From positions 1 through 32,217 of the forward strand of contig DATBFJ010000010.1 of assembly GCA_036558545.1 (NCBI GenBank): a DNA stretch of 32,217 nt, read 5' to 3'. The notes beneath the pieces were generated by a model. It did no database searches and was not told where the DNA came from. It saw only the letters and a program-made list of their open reading frames with translations. Position numbers and translations under genes: made by a program. Positions 13,874-22,522 of this stretch are shown here, in pieces (within the stretch, counting starts at the first letter, position 1; the number at the start of each line of letters is the position of its first letter). This stretch comes from JALYGJ01 sp036558545 (GTDB lineage: Bacteria > Chloroflexota > Limnocylindria > Limnocylindrales > CSP1-4).

Positions 13874-15487
13874 TTGGCCGCCGAACCAGCTGATGTTCTG
13901 ATCATCGGCGCAGGCGCTTCTGGTGGTGTTGTCGGCAAACGGCTTGCCGAGGCCGGATTCAAGGTCGTGTGCCTCGAGCAGGGTGATTGGCACAACCGCG
14001 ACGACTACCCGGGCAACAAGCTTGACTGGGAGCTGCACCAGCGCAAGAACTGGGCAACGTCACCGAACATTCGCGACCTGCCCCAGGACTACCCGATCGT
14101 CGAGGACGACACTCCGGTCAGCCCGCTCATGTACAACGCCGTCGGCGGGTCGACGCTGATCTTCGCCGGAGCGTGGCCGCGAGCATTGCCCAGCGACTTC
14201 CGCGTTCGGTCGCTTGATGGCATCGCCGACGATTGGCCGATCGACTACTTCGAGCTACTGCCATATTTCTATCGAACGGACCGCGACTTTGGCGTGTCCG
14301 CACTGCCAGGTAATCCCGGTTATCCGCAGGACACAGAAGACGCGCCCATGCCGCCGTTGCCCATCGGCAGTGCCGGGCTGAAGCTGGCCCGCGCGCACAC
14401 GAAGCTCGGCTGGCACTGGTGGCCGGAGTTCAATTCGATCAACTCGACGCCGTACGACGGCCGGCGCCCATGCGTCCAGCGCTCGACATGCCAGTCGGGT
14501 TGCAACGAGGGCGCCAAGGCCTCGACCGACCAGACCCATTGGCCCAAGGCCATCGCCAGGGGTGCTCGACTCGTGACTGGCGCCCGTGTTCGACGCATCG
14601 AAACGAACGCCGAGGGCCTGGCCACGGGCGCAACCTGGATCGACCGCGACGGCAACGAGCATTTTGAGCCGGCACGCGTCGTGGTCCTGGCCGCGAACGC
14701 CATCGGAACTCCCCGTTTGCTTCTCCTCTCGGCCAGCCCGGCTCACCCAGACGGGCTGGCCAACTCCTCCGGCCTCGTAGGCAAACGGCTGATGATGCAT
14801 CCCTTCGCGAATGTCGCCGGCCTTTTCGAAGAGCCGCTGATGAGCTGGCAGGGCCAGTTCGGCGATCTGATCGAGTCGCTCGAGTTCTACGAGACCGACG
14901 AGAAGCGCGGCTTCGTCCGCGGCGCCCGGTGGGGCCTGGCCCCCACGGGCGGCCCGGTCAATGCGGCGCTGCCGGCGCGCGCCGGCGAGCAGATCTGGGG
15001 ACCAGACCACCATTTGCACCTGAAGGAAGTTCTCGGCCACGGCGCCAACTGGGGCCTCTTCGCCGAGGACCTGCCCGACGCGGCCAACCACATCTCACTG
15101 TCGACAACGGTCACCGACGGCGACGGCATTCCCGCGCCAGAGGTGCACTACACAATGGCCGACAACGCACGGCGCATGCTCGACTTTCATATCGAGCGGG
15201 CCAAGGAGTCGATGGACGCCGCAGGCGCCTACAAGATCGAGGTCGATCGGCTGATGCGCTACTCCGGCTGGCACCTGCTGGGTACGGCACGCATGGGCGA
15301 CGATCCCAAGTCTTCCGTGCTCGACAAATGGAATCGCGCCCACGACGTGCCTAACCTGTACGTCGTCGACGGCTCGTGCTTCGTCACGTCGAGCGGCGTG
15401 AACCCCACGTCGACCATCGTCGCGATCGCGCTGCGCGCCGCCGACCACATGGTCGAGACGCGCTTCAATCAGCAGGTACCCAATTAG
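13874..15487 (+). CDS. GMC-family FAD-dependent alcohol/sugar dehydrogenase, large subunit
   Basis: The 537-residue flavoprotein has the FAD-binding GAGASGG (12-18) with LEQGD at the end of the second strand. The second flavin segment is NAVGGSTLIFAGA (88-100). The C-terminal GMC signature has the catalytic pair His467 (GWHLLGTARMG) and Asn510 (GVNPTST). Cys200, Cys206 and Cys210 (CVQRSTCQSGC) resemble the cysteine cluster that binds 3Fe-4S in FAD-glucose dehydrogenase alpha subunits. It should oxidise a hydroxyl group, passing electrons to an acceptor other than oxygen. No Tat or Sec signal is visible. TTG 13874 is supported by AGGAGG 5 nt upstream and by the MAAEPADVLIIGAGASG start. The small subunit gene follows with a 1-nt overlap. 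The nearest named relatives are gluconate-2- and sorbitol-dehydrogenase subunits. Confidence 0.9.
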   Translation: MAAEPADVLIIGAGASGGVVGKRLAEAGFKVVCLEQGDWHNRDDYPGNKLDWELHQRKNWATSPNIRDLPQDYPIVEDDTPVSPLMYNAVGGSTLIFAGAWPRALPSDFRVRSLDGIADDWPIDYFELLPYFYRTDRDFGVSALPGNPGYPQDTEDAPMPPLPIGSAGLKLARAHTKLGWHWWPEFNSINSTPYDGRRPCVQRSTCQSGCNEGAKASTDQTHWPKAIARGARLVTGARVRRIETNAEGLATGATWIDRDGNEHFEPARVVVLAANAIGTPRLLLLSASPAHPDGLANSSGLVGKRLMMHPFANVAGLFEEPLMSWQGQFGDLIESLEFYETDEKRGFVRGARWGLAPTGGPVNAALPARAGEQIWGPDHHLHLKEVLGHGANWGLFAEDLPDAANHISLSTTVTDGDGIPAPEVHYTMADNARRMLDFHIERAKESMDAAGAYKIEVDRLMRYSGWHLLGTARMGDDPKSSVLDKWNRAHDVPNLYVVDGSCFVTSSGVNPTSTIVAIALRAADHMVETRFNQQVPN

Positions 15488-16005
15488 TGGCGGAGCTGGA
15501 CGTGTCCGAGCGAGCGACGTTCGCGGCTGTTGCCGATCGACTGATTCCGGCCGCGCACGGAATGCCGTCCGCCGCAGAAGTGGACAACGAAGACCGAATC
15601 GCGTTCGTCCTGCGTGCGCGGCCGGACCTCGTCGCCCCCCTGAAGGCCGCCCTTCGCCCTGATCTGGGCAGCGACGTCCAGGGTCGGCTGGATGCGCTGG
15701 CCGACGAGCCCGACAATCTCGCGGCACTGCAGCTGACGATCGTTGCCGGCTACTACACGGACAAGAGGGTTCGCGATTTGATCGGTTATCCGGGTCAGAT
15801 GGCGATCGAGGTCAAGTCCTGGCTGGTTCCGGAATATCTCGAAGAGGGCCACATCGACGCCGTCTTGTCGCGTGGGCCAGTGTGGCGCGACCCAGGTACG
15901 GGCAAGCGCGCGACGGAGCAGAACGTGCCGCGCACGTACGCGGAACGCTTCACGAACCCGGCCGGCCAGGCCGAAGGAGGCAGCAATGGCCGTGATAGCG
16001 CCTGA
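15487..16005 (+). CDS. Gluconate 2-dehydrogenase subunit 3-like small subunit
   Basis: This 172-residue protein matches the small subunit of GMC-type dehydrogenases: LDVSERATFAAVADRLIPAAHGMPSAAEV at the N-terminus and a helical remainder ending in KSWLVPEYLEEG. In characterised complexes such a subunit carries a Tat signal and takes the flavoprotein to the periplasm. Here the protein starts directly with the domain (GTG 15487, sharing its first base with the previous stop), so the complex is probably cytoplasmic. The longer upstream frame from 15376 is a shadow of the GMC gene. The last 20 nt overlap the aldehyde dehydrogenase start, and the C-terminal GGSNGRDSA is simply the ribosome binding site of the next gene read in this frame. 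Confidence 0.8.
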   Translation: MAELDVSERATFAAVADRLIPAAHGMPSAAEVDNEDRIAFVLRARPDLVAPLKAALRPDLGSDVQGRLDALADEPDNLAALQLTIVAGYYTDKRVRDLIGYPGQMAIEVKSWLVPEYLEEGHIDAVLSRGPVWRDPGTGKRATEQNVPRTYAERFTNPAGQAEGGSNGRDSA

Positions 16006-17476
16006 GGCGAAGGCAAGGGGCAAGGACGAGAGCTGGCTCGACCCGTTCCTCGCTGGCTGGAATAGCGGCACGGGCGCCGAGCGCGAGGTGCGCGAGCCCG
16101 CCACGGGCCGCCATCTATTGACGGTCCGCGAGTCGACGCCTGGTGACGTCGCACAGGCAGCCGCGGCCGCGGCCAAAGCGCAGCCCGGCTGGGCCGCCGC
16201 GAGCTACCAGGATCGAGCGGCGGTGCTGCGCCGTGCCGCTGACATCTACGAGGCGCACCGGCCCGAGTTCGGAACGTGGACGCAGCGCGAAACCGGCGCT
16301 CATCGCAACAAGATGCACCACGAACAGAACTTCACGGCAAGCGAGGCCCTGGCGGCCGCGGCAATGCCCTGGCAGCCGTATGGCTCGCTCGTGCCCACGG
16401 TTCAGCAAGAGCGCCTGAGCATGGTCCGCCGCGTACCGGTGGGCGTTGTCGGCGCGATCACGCCGTGGAACTCACCGAGCGTGCTGGGCATGCGCGTGGT
16501 TGCTCCGGCACTTGCGCTGGGCAACGCCGTGATCCTCAAGCCGGACCCCCAGACGCCGGTCTGTGGCGGCGCGGTCTTTGCCGCCGTCTTCAAGGAGGCC
16601 GGCCTGCCCGAAGGACTGCTTCAGATCGTCATCGGCGACGCGGAAACGGGCCAGGCGCTGATTACCGATCCAAATGTCGACATGGTCAGCTTCACCGGGT
16701 CGACTGAGGTGGGCCGGATCATCGGCGCCGAAGCCGGTCGTCTGCTCAAGAAGGTCAGCCTGGAGCTGGGCGGCAACAACCCGTTGATCGTGCTCGACGA
16801 CGCAGATCTGGCCGCCGCGGCGAGCGCGGGTGCGTACTCCGCCTTCCAGTTCCAGGGTCAGGTCTGCTTCGCCACGGGACGCCACATCGTCCACGAGTCT
16901 GTCGCCGACGAGTACGTGGACCTGCTCGCGCAGAAGGCGCGCAGGTTGCGTACCGGCGACCCGTACCGCGAGGACGTGGAGCTCGGTCCGATCGTCAACG
17001 AGCAGCAGATCAAGCGCGTCGATTCGATTGTTCGCCGCTCAGTCGATTCGGGCGGTGCGCGGCTCGTCGAGGGCGGGACATACGAAGGGCTCTTCTACCG
17101 ACCGACAGTTTTGGCGGACGTCAAATTGGACGCACCAGCGTGGACCGACGAGATCTTTGGACCCGTAGCGCCGGTCGTCACGTTTGCCAGCGATGACGAG
17201 GCCGTCGAGCTGGCAAATTCGTCAGAGTACGGACTGGCAGCGGGCGTCTATTCCAGGTCGATCTCGCGCGGCCTCGCAATCGCGAACCGGATTCGCGCGG
17301 GCATGGTCCACGTCAACGACCAGAGCATCAACGACGAGGCCACGATCCCGTTCGGCGGAATGGGCATCAGCGGCAACGGCGGTCGCTTTGGCGCCGAGGC
17401 CAATCTCGAGGCATTCACCCAGTGGCAATGGCTCACCGTCCGTGACGACGCGAAGTCGTTCGGGCCGCTGTACTAG
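15986..17476 (+). CDS. NAD(P)-dependent aldehyde dehydrogenase (benzaldehyde/vanillin dehydrogenase-like)
   Basis: This 496-residue protein is a full-length aldehyde dehydrogenase. Visible features are the oxyanion Asn162 in TPWNSP, Lys185 in LKPDPQTP, FTGSTEVGR for the nucleotide, the general base Glu260 in SLELGGNNP, the nucleophile Cys294 in GQVCFATGR and EIFGPVAPV. The GQVC.ATGR form around the cysteine is commonest in benzaldehyde, vanillin and related dehydrogenases. It probably takes the aldehyde made by the GMC dehydrogenase to the acid. ATG 15986 follows GGAGG closely; a frame back to 15872 only runs through the previous gene. The LacI gene starts 9 nt after the stop. Confidence 0.92.
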   Translation: MAVIAPEAKARGKDESWLDPFLAGWNSGTGAEREVREPATGRHLLTVRESTPGDVAQAAAAAAKAQPGWAAASYQDRAAVLRRAADIYEAHRPEFGTWTQRETGAHRNKMHHEQNFTASEALAAAAMPWQPYGSLVPTVQQERLSMVRRVPVGVVGAITPWNSPSVLGMRVVAPALALGNAVILKPDPQTPVCGGAVFAAVFKEAGLPEGLLQIVIGDAETGQALITDPNVDMVSFTGSTEVGRIIGAEAGRLLKKVSLELGGNNPLIVLDDADLAAAASAGAYSAFQFQGQVCFATGRHIVHESVADEYVDLLAQKARRLRTGDPYREDVELGPIVNEQQIKRVDSIVRRSVDSGGARLVEGGTYEGLFYRPTVLADVKLDAPAWTDEIFGPVAPVVTFASDDEAVELANSSEYGLAAGVYSRSISRGLAIANRIRAGMVHVNDQSINDEATIPFGGMGISGNGGRFGAEANLEAFTQWQWLTVRDDAKSFGPLY

Positions 17477-17485
17477 GGCGCCGAT

Positions 17486-18514
17486 TTGACCTCGATCACT
17501 GAGGTCGCACGATTGGCGGGCGTCTCGATCGCCACCGCCTCGCGCGTCGTTTCAGAGGCCGACTATCCGGTTTCGGCACGCACGCGCGAGCGCGTGCTTA
17601 CTGCGGCCAAGGAGCTCGACTACGTTCCAAATGCCCTTGCCCGTGGTCTGCTCAAGAGCCAGATCCCCGTTGTCGGCGTGATCGTGCACGACATCACCGA
17701 CCCGTATTTCGCCGAGGTCGTGCGCGGAGTTGAGGATGCTGCCGAATCGGGCGGCTATCTCGTGATCACCTGCTCGAGCGAGCGAGACGGCGCGCGCGAG
17801 GCGTCATACGTGCGGCTGCTGCGCTCGATGCGCGCGGCAGGTGTCATCTTCGCCGGCTCCGGGCTCGACGACCCGGCCTCTGTCGAGGAGCTGCCGCGCC
17901 ACGTGGCTGCCCTGCGCGCGTCCGGCGCCGCGGTCGTCCACCTCTCGCCGCACGCTCAAGGTGAACCGGAGATCAGCGTCGACAACCGCAATGGCATCGC
18001 GTCCATGGTCGCGGCGCTGGTTGAGTTGGGCCACAGCCGGATCGCATTTCTGGCCGGGCCATCATCGCTGTACGTGGCGCGCGAGCGCCTCGCCGGATAC
18101 AGGCACGGACTCGCCGAAGCGGGAATTCCCGCCGACGAGAGGCTCATCGTGGGCACCGGCTTTTCCGCCGAGGCGGGCGCTCGCGCGATCGACGACATTC
18201 TTGATGCGCATCTCGAACCAGGCACCGCCTTCAGCGCGATCCTGTGCGCCAACGACCTGCTCGCGCTTGGAGCGCTGCAGCGCCTTCATGAGCACGGAAT
18301 CGATGTTCCCGCGGACGTGTCGGTTGCCGGTTTCGACGACATACCGGTCGCAGCAATGACCGCGCCTTCGCTGTCAACCGTGCGACTGCCGTTACGCGAG
18401 ATGGGCAAACGCGGCTTCGAGGCGGCCATCCGAGCGCTCGAAGGCGAGCAGGTAATGCCGGAGACCCTGCCAACAGAAGTCGTCATGCGCGACTCAACTG
18501 GGAGACGCCAATGA
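17486..18514 (+). CDS. LacI/GalR-family transcriptional regulator
   Basis: The 342-residue regulator has the LacI N-terminal helix-turn-helix and hinge (TSITEVARLAGVSIATASRVVSEADYPVSARTRERVLTAAKELDYVPNALARGL, residues 2-55). A periplasmic-binding-like effector domain follows, with VVGVIVHDITDPYFAEVVRGVEDAAESGGY and the late signature PADVSVAGFDDIPVAAMTAPSLSTVRLP. It lies inside the operon it most likely controls, between the oxidation genes and the DapA-like gene, and a matching operator lies at 13791-13808. The inducer is presumably the substrate or an early intermediate. TTG 17486 is the only start that keeps the whole DNA-binding domain. The stop overlaps the next start (ATGA). Confidence 0.93.
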   Translation: MTSITEVARLAGVSIATASRVVSEADYPVSARTRERVLTAAKELDYVPNALARGLLKSQIPVVGVIVHDITDPYFAEVVRGVEDAAESGGYLVITCSSERDGAREASYVRLLRSMRAAGVIFAGSGLDDPASVEELPRHVAALRASGAAVVHLSPHAQGEPEISVDNRNGIASMVAALVELGHSRIAFLAGPSSLYVARERLAGYRHGLAEAGIPADERLIVGTGFSAEAGARAIDDILDAHLEPGTAFSAILCANDLLALGALQRLHEHGIDVPADVSVAGFDDIPVAAMTAPSLSTVRLPLREMGKRGFEAAIRALEGEQVMPETLPTEVVMRDSTGRRQ

Positions 18515-19428
18515 ACCAGCTCAACCTGCGCGGAATCATCCCGGCGTGCGTCGTCACCTTCGACGCCGATGGCAACTTCGACGAGGCGCAGTACCGCCGC
18601 TACCTGCAGTGGCTACTGCCTCAGGGTCCGGTGGCCCTTGCGATCAACGCCGATACGGGCGAAGGCCCACACCTGTGGCCCGAGGAGCGCGAGCGCGTGC
18701 TCAAGGTCGCCGTCGACGAGGCGGGAGACGTACCGGTGATTGCCGGACTGTCCGCGATGTTCACGGCGCAGGGCATCGACGAGGGCAAGCGCGCCCGCGA
18801 CGCGGGCGCGCGCGGCCTGCTGATGTTCCCGATCCCGGCCTACCAGGGCCTGCCTCTCGACCCCGCCGTTCCCGTCGGCTATCACGAGGCAATCGCCCAG
18901 GGCGTCGGTTTGCCGATGGTCGCATTCCAGCTTCAGCCCGCCCTGGGCGGCGTGATCTTCAGCGAGGACACGCTCAAGCAGATTGCCGCGATCGACAACG
19001 TCGTGGCGATAAAGGAAGCCAGCTTCGACGCGCGCCTGTACCTGCAACTGCGGCGCATGCTCGAGAAGCTGCCGCGCAAGATCGATCTGCTAACCGGCGA
19101 CGACAATTTCATCTTCGAGTCCTTCGTCATGGGCGCCGAGGGTGCCCTGATTGGCTTCGGCACACTTGCCACTGCCGAGCAGGTCGAGATGGTCGCGCTG
19201 ACCAGGCAGGGTCGCTGGGACGAGGCGCGCGCGATCTGGGAGCGCATCCTGCCGTTGGAGGAGCTCGTCTACGGACCACCGGTGCGCGATTACCGCGCCC
19301 GGACCAAGGTCGCGCTCAAGGAGCTCGGCGTCATCCAGAACACGAGCATGCGCCCGCCCCTCCAGCCCATTGCGGCCGGCGCAGCCACGGGAATCCGCGA
19401 AGCCCTCGTGGCCGCCGGCCTGTGCTGA
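18511..19428 (+). CDS. DapA-family (dihydrodipicolinate synthase/aldolase superfamily) protein, altered active site
   Basis: The 305-residue protein has the TIM-barrel layout of the DapA/NanA/KDG-aldolase family: GIIPACVVTFDADGNFDEAQYRRYLQWLL, NADTGEG (usual GTTGE), DVPVIAGL, VVAIKEAS with the Schiff-base Lys168, and TGDDNFIFESFVMGAEGALIGFG. In the family the conserved YNxP holds the catalytic tyrosine; here it reads FQLQP, so Phe139 replaces Tyr. Pyruvate-type Schiff-base chemistry therefore remains possible but proton transfer must differ. It may split or dehydrate a keto acid formed earlier in the pathway. The gene is coupled on both sides (ATGA with LacI, TGATG with the SDR). Confidence 0.87.
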   Translation: MNQLNLRGIIPACVVTFDADGNFDEAQYRRYLQWLLPQGPVALAINADTGEGPHLWPEERERVLKVAVDEAGDVPVIAGLSAMFTAQGIDEGKRARDAGARGLLMFPIPAYQGLPLDPAVPVGYHEAIAQGVGLPMVAFQLQPALGGVIFSEDTLKQIAAIDNVVAIKEASFDARLYLQLRRMLEKLPRKIDLLTGDDNFIFESFVMGAEGALIGFGTLATAEQVEMVALTRQGRWDEARAIWERILPLEELVYGPPVRDYRARTKVALKELGVIQNTSMRPPLQPIAAGAATGIREALVAAGLC

Positions 19429-20183
19429 TGGGCGACGCCCTGGCGAACCGCGTGGTGCTCGTCACGGGCAGCAGCCGGGGCATCGGTGCGGCCGTGGCCA
19501 CCAAGGCCGGTGCCCAGGGCGCGCGGGTTGCCGTCCACTACAAGACTTTTGCCGCGGGAGCCGACGGAACCGCGAATCGCATCCGCGCAGCGGGAGGCGA
19601 GGCGGAGGTCTTCTGCGCGGACGTTTCAGTCGGTGCCCACGCGGAACGCCTGGTCGCAGAAGTGATCGCGAGGTTCGGGCGGCTCGATGGCCTCGTAAAC
19701 AACGCTGGCAACACCCAGGTTGGGCCGTTCCTGGCGATCGAACCCGCGACCTGGGATGAGGTCATTGCGACAGATCTCTCCGCATCGTTCCACACATGTC
19801 GCGCGGCGATCCCGCAGATGCTCGCGCAGGGCGGTGGCACGATCGTCAATGTCGCTTCACGGCTGGCCCAGATGGGCGTCACTGAGACGGCCGCGTACAG
19901 CGCGGCCAAGTCCGGCCTCGTTGGTCTCACGCGTGCACTGGCCAGGGAGTTCGGCACGCGCGGAATTCGGGTCAATGCCGTCGCGCCGTTCGTGACGATC
20001 ACCGACATGACGACCGATCTGGTCGACAGCGAAGCGGGCAGGGACAGGCTGCGCGACGCGGCCTTGGGACGCTATGGGCGGGCGGACGAAGTGGCCGACA
20101 CGGTCATCTTCCTGCTCAGTGACGCAGCCGCTCTCTACACGGGCCAGACGCTCAACCCGAATGCCGGGGCGTACATGCCGTGA
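19428..20183 (+). CDS. FabG-like short-chain dehydrogenase/reductase
   Basis: This 251-residue classical SDR has VLVTGSSRGIG (cofactor binding), a D-V after the fourth strand, LVNNAGN, the catalytic NVASRLA serine and YSAAK, and ends LLSDAAALYTGQTLNPNAGAYMP. Enzymes like this reduce 3-oxoacyl groups or oxidise secondary alcohols with NAD(P). In this operon an oxidation of a hydroxy-acid or hydroxyacyl-CoA intermediate is a reasonable guess. The start is the ATG at 19428 in the TGATG overlap with the DapA-like gene. The frame is open upstream to 18546, but that part is a shadow of the DapA-like gene. The stop overlaps the CoA-transferase start (GTGA). Confidence 0.9.
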   Translation: MGDALANRVVLVTGSSRGIGAAVATKAGAQGARVAVHYKTFAAGADGTANRIRAAGGEAEVFCADVSVGAHAERLVAEVIARFGRLDGLVNNAGNTQVGPFLAIEPATWDEVIATDLSASFHTCRAAIPQMLAQGGGTIVNVASRLAQMGVTETAAYSAAKSGLVGLTRALAREFGTRGIRVNAVAPFVTITDMTTDLVDSEAGRDRLRDAALGRYGRADEVADTVIFLLSDAAALYTGQTLNPNAGAYMP

Positions 20184-21733
20184 AGGTCATCAGCGTTCGC
20201 GAAGCGGTGGAGCTGCTCAAGGACGGGCAGACGTTCGTCGTCGGTGGCTCGGGTGCAGGCCATGCCCTGCCGCAGCGCTTCATCGACGAGCTCGAAACGG
20301 TGTTCAAGGAAACTGGCCATCCGCGCGATTTGACGTCCGTGCGCGTGGTCGGCACCGGCGATTTCGCCGATCGCGGCTTCAGCCAGCTGGCCCTTGCCGG
20401 AATGCACAGACGGACGATTGGTTCGAACATCGGCAACGAACCCAGGCTTGGCACGATGGTCGAGAACAACGAGCTCGAGGCGTACTCGTTCCCGCAGGGC
20501 GTGTTGAGCCAGCTGATGGGCGAGATTGCCGCGGGACGCCCTGGTCTCGTCACGCACGTAGGCCTGGGCACTTACGTCGATCCGCGTCAAACCGGCGGCA
20601 AGCAGAACAGCCGCACCACACAGGACCTGGTCGAGGTCGTGACGCTGCGCGGCAAGGAGTGGCTCATGTACCACTCGTTCCCGATCGACGTTGCCGTGAT
20701 TCGAGGATCAACTGCCGACGAAGACGGCTCGATCACGATGGAGAGCGAGGCGATCCAGGCCGAGATGCTCGACATGGCCATGGCCGCGCGGAACAGTGGC
20801 GGGATCGTCATCGCCCAGGTCCGCCAGCTCGCGCGCCTGGGATCTCTTCCCCAAAGGGACGTCAAGGTGCCCGGCGCGCTCGTCGACTACGTCTACGTCG
20901 ATCCTGACCAGTGGCAGACGTACATCACCCGCGACTCGCCCTACTACGCCGGCAAGATGCGCAAGCCACTGGTGTCCGAGCCGCCCCTGCCACTCGACGT
21001 GCGCAAGATCATCGCTCGTCGTTCGCTGCTCGAATTCGGCCCTGGCAGCATCTGCAACCTCGGGTTTGGCATCTCCCAGTTGATCGGCCGCGTCGCCTGG
21101 GAAGAGGGAGTGACCGACCAGCTCGTGCTCACCGTCGAGCAGGGCATATTCGGCGGCGCGCCGGTCGCCGGAAACGAGGGCGGGGCTGGCTTCAACTACC
21201 AGGCGATGATCGACCAGCCGTACATGTTCCGCTTCTATGACGGCGGGGGCCTGGACGTGGCGTCGCTCTCCTTTGCCGAGGTCGATGCCGACGGCAACGT
21301 CAACGTCCACTCCTTTGAAGGCAGGATCCGAGGCCCGGGCGGGTTTCCCAACATCAGTGCCAGGACACCCAAGATCAACTTCGTCGGCACGCTCACTGCG
21401 CAGGGCCTGGAGCTGGCCATCGACCAATCAGGCGTTCGCGTTACGAGTGAGGGCACCTTGTCCAAGTTCGTGCCGCACGTTCGGCAGATCTCGTTCAACG
21501 GCAAGCTTGCGCGCGAGCGGGGGCAGCAAGTCCGCTACATCACGGACAGGGCCGTGTTCGAGCTGCGGCCGGAGGGCGTGACGCTGATCGAGCTCGCGCC
21601 GGGCATCGACCTTGAACGAGACGTCATGGCGCAGATGGGTTTCAAGCCGCTCGTCGCCGACGACTGCCGGACGACCGATCTGCGCGTCTACGCGAGTGGG
21701 CCGATGGGTCTCGCCGCGGACTTCGCGAAGTGA
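20180..21733 (+). CDS. Family I CoA-transferase (propionate/acetate CoA-transferase, YdiF/Pct-like, fused alpha-beta)
   Basis: The 517-residue protein carries both halves of a family I CoA-transferase in one chain. The alpha part begins ISVREAVELLKDGQTFVVGGSG and includes GLVTHVGLGTYVDPRQTGGKQN. The beta part contains ICNLGFGISQLIG and the catalytic glutamate region TVEQGIFGGAP (Glu320). Such enzymes move CoA from acetyl-CoA or another donor to a short carboxylate via a glutamyl-CoA thioester. Here it would activate the acid made by the upstream oxidations so that the crotonase can act on it. The length fits the family. GTG 20180 overlaps the SDR stop, and the stop overlaps the crotonase start (GTGA). 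Confidence 0.9.
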   Translation: MKVISVREAVELLKDGQTFVVGGSGAGHALPQRFIDELETVFKETGHPRDLTSVRVVGTGDFADRGFSQLALAGMHRRTIGSNIGNEPRLGTMVENNELEAYSFPQGVLSQLMGEIAAGRPGLVTHVGLGTYVDPRQTGGKQNSRTTQDLVEVVTLRGKEWLMYHSFPIDVAVIRGSTADEDGSITMESEAIQAEMLDMAMAARNSGGIVIAQVRQLARLGSLPQRDVKVPGALVDYVYVDPDQWQTYITRDSPYYAGKMRKPLVSEPPLPLDVRKIIARRSLLEFGPGSICNLGFGISQLIGRVAWEEGVTDQLVLTVEQGIFGGAPVAGNEGGAGFNYQAMIDQPYMFRFYDGGGLDVASLSFAEVDADGNVNVHSFEGRIRGPGGFPNISARTPKINFVGTLTAQGLELAIDQSGVRVTSEGTLSKFVPHVRQISFNGKLARERGQQVRYITDRAVFELRPEGVTLIELAPGIDLERDVMAQMGFKPLVADDCRTTDLRVYASGPMGLAADFAK

Positions 21734-22506
21734 GCCTTGTCGATCTGCGTTTGCAGACGGTCGCACTTCTGACTTTGAACAATCCGCCGCTCAACATCGT
21801 CACCGACGAGTTGATCGACGACCTGGAGAGCGCGCTGCAACAGCTCGAACAGTGCACCCCCAGCGACGTCCGAGCATTGATTGTCACAGGCTCAGGCAAC
21901 CGAGCCTTCTCGGTTGGCTCGAACGTGAAGAACTTCGAGGCACATCGCGGGACGTCCGGCAGAGCTCATTTCGAACGCGAGTCGCGCATCGGCAGCCGTC
22001 TCGCCGGATTGCCGATGCCAGCCATCGCGGCACTGGAGCACGATGCTCTTGGTGGTGGGCTCGAACTCGCCCTGTGTTGCGACCTTCGGGTGGCATCGGA
22101 AGCAGCGAACTTCGGCATGCCTGAGGTTCGTTTGGCGGTGACGCCTGGGACCGGTGGCACGCAGCGGCTGCCGCGCATCGTGGGCCTCGGTCGTGCGATG
22201 GAGCTGCTTGTGACAGGACGCGTCATCACCGCGAAAGAGGCACATCGGATCGGCTTGGTCAACGAGGTGGTCCCGGCTGGAGCGGCCGTGGCTCGGGCGA
22301 AAGAGATCGGTGCGGAGATCGCAGAGCGAGGTCCGCTCGCGGTGCGAGAGGTCAAAACGCTCGTCAACCGCGCGTTCGATTGGCGCTTCGACGTGGGCAT
22401 GCTCGCCGAGGTTGAAGCATCAGAGCGCATCTTTGGGACCGAGGACATGCGTGAGGGAGCGCGTTCCTTCGTCGAGAAGCGTCACCCCAAATTCAAAGGC
22501 ACGTGA
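21730..22506 (+). CDS. Enoyl-CoA hydratase/isomerase (crotonase) family protein
   Basis: This 258-residue crotonase has the oxyanion-hole segments AFSVGSNVKNF and EHDALGGGLELAL. Both acid-base glutamates of the classic hydratase are present: Glu112 in GGGLELALCCD and Glu132 in MPEVRLAVTPGTGGTQRL. Hydration of an enoyl-CoA or a related C-C/C-O lyase reaction is therefore likely. Placed right after the CoA-transferase, it should use the CoA ester made there. GTG 21730 overlaps the previous stop. There is a 16-nt gap to the LLM gene, which holds that gene's ribosome binding site. Confidence 0.9.
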   Translation: MSLVDLRLQTVALLTLNNPPLNIVTDELIDDLESALQQLEQCTPSDVRALIVTGSGNRAFSVGSNVKNFEAHRGTSGRAHFERESRIGSRLAGLPMPAIAALEHDALGGGLELALCCDLRVASEAANFGMPEVRLAVTPGTGGTQRLPRIVGLGRAMELLVTGRVITAKEAHRIGLVNEVVPAGAAVARAKEIGAEIAERGPLAVREVKTLVNRAFDWRFDVGMLAEVEASERIFGTEDMREGARSFVEKRHPKFKGT

Positions 22507-22522
22507 AGGAGAGGGGCTTGGC

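Noticed and set aside
18546..19427. N-terminal extension of the SDR gene
   Set aside because: The open frame is an Arg-rich shadow of the DapA-like gene; the SDR domain begins exactly at ATG 19428.
22310..22522. N-terminal extension of the LLM gene
   Set aside because: It lies in another frame of the crotonase gene and is low-complexity; ATG 22523 has the ribosome binding site.
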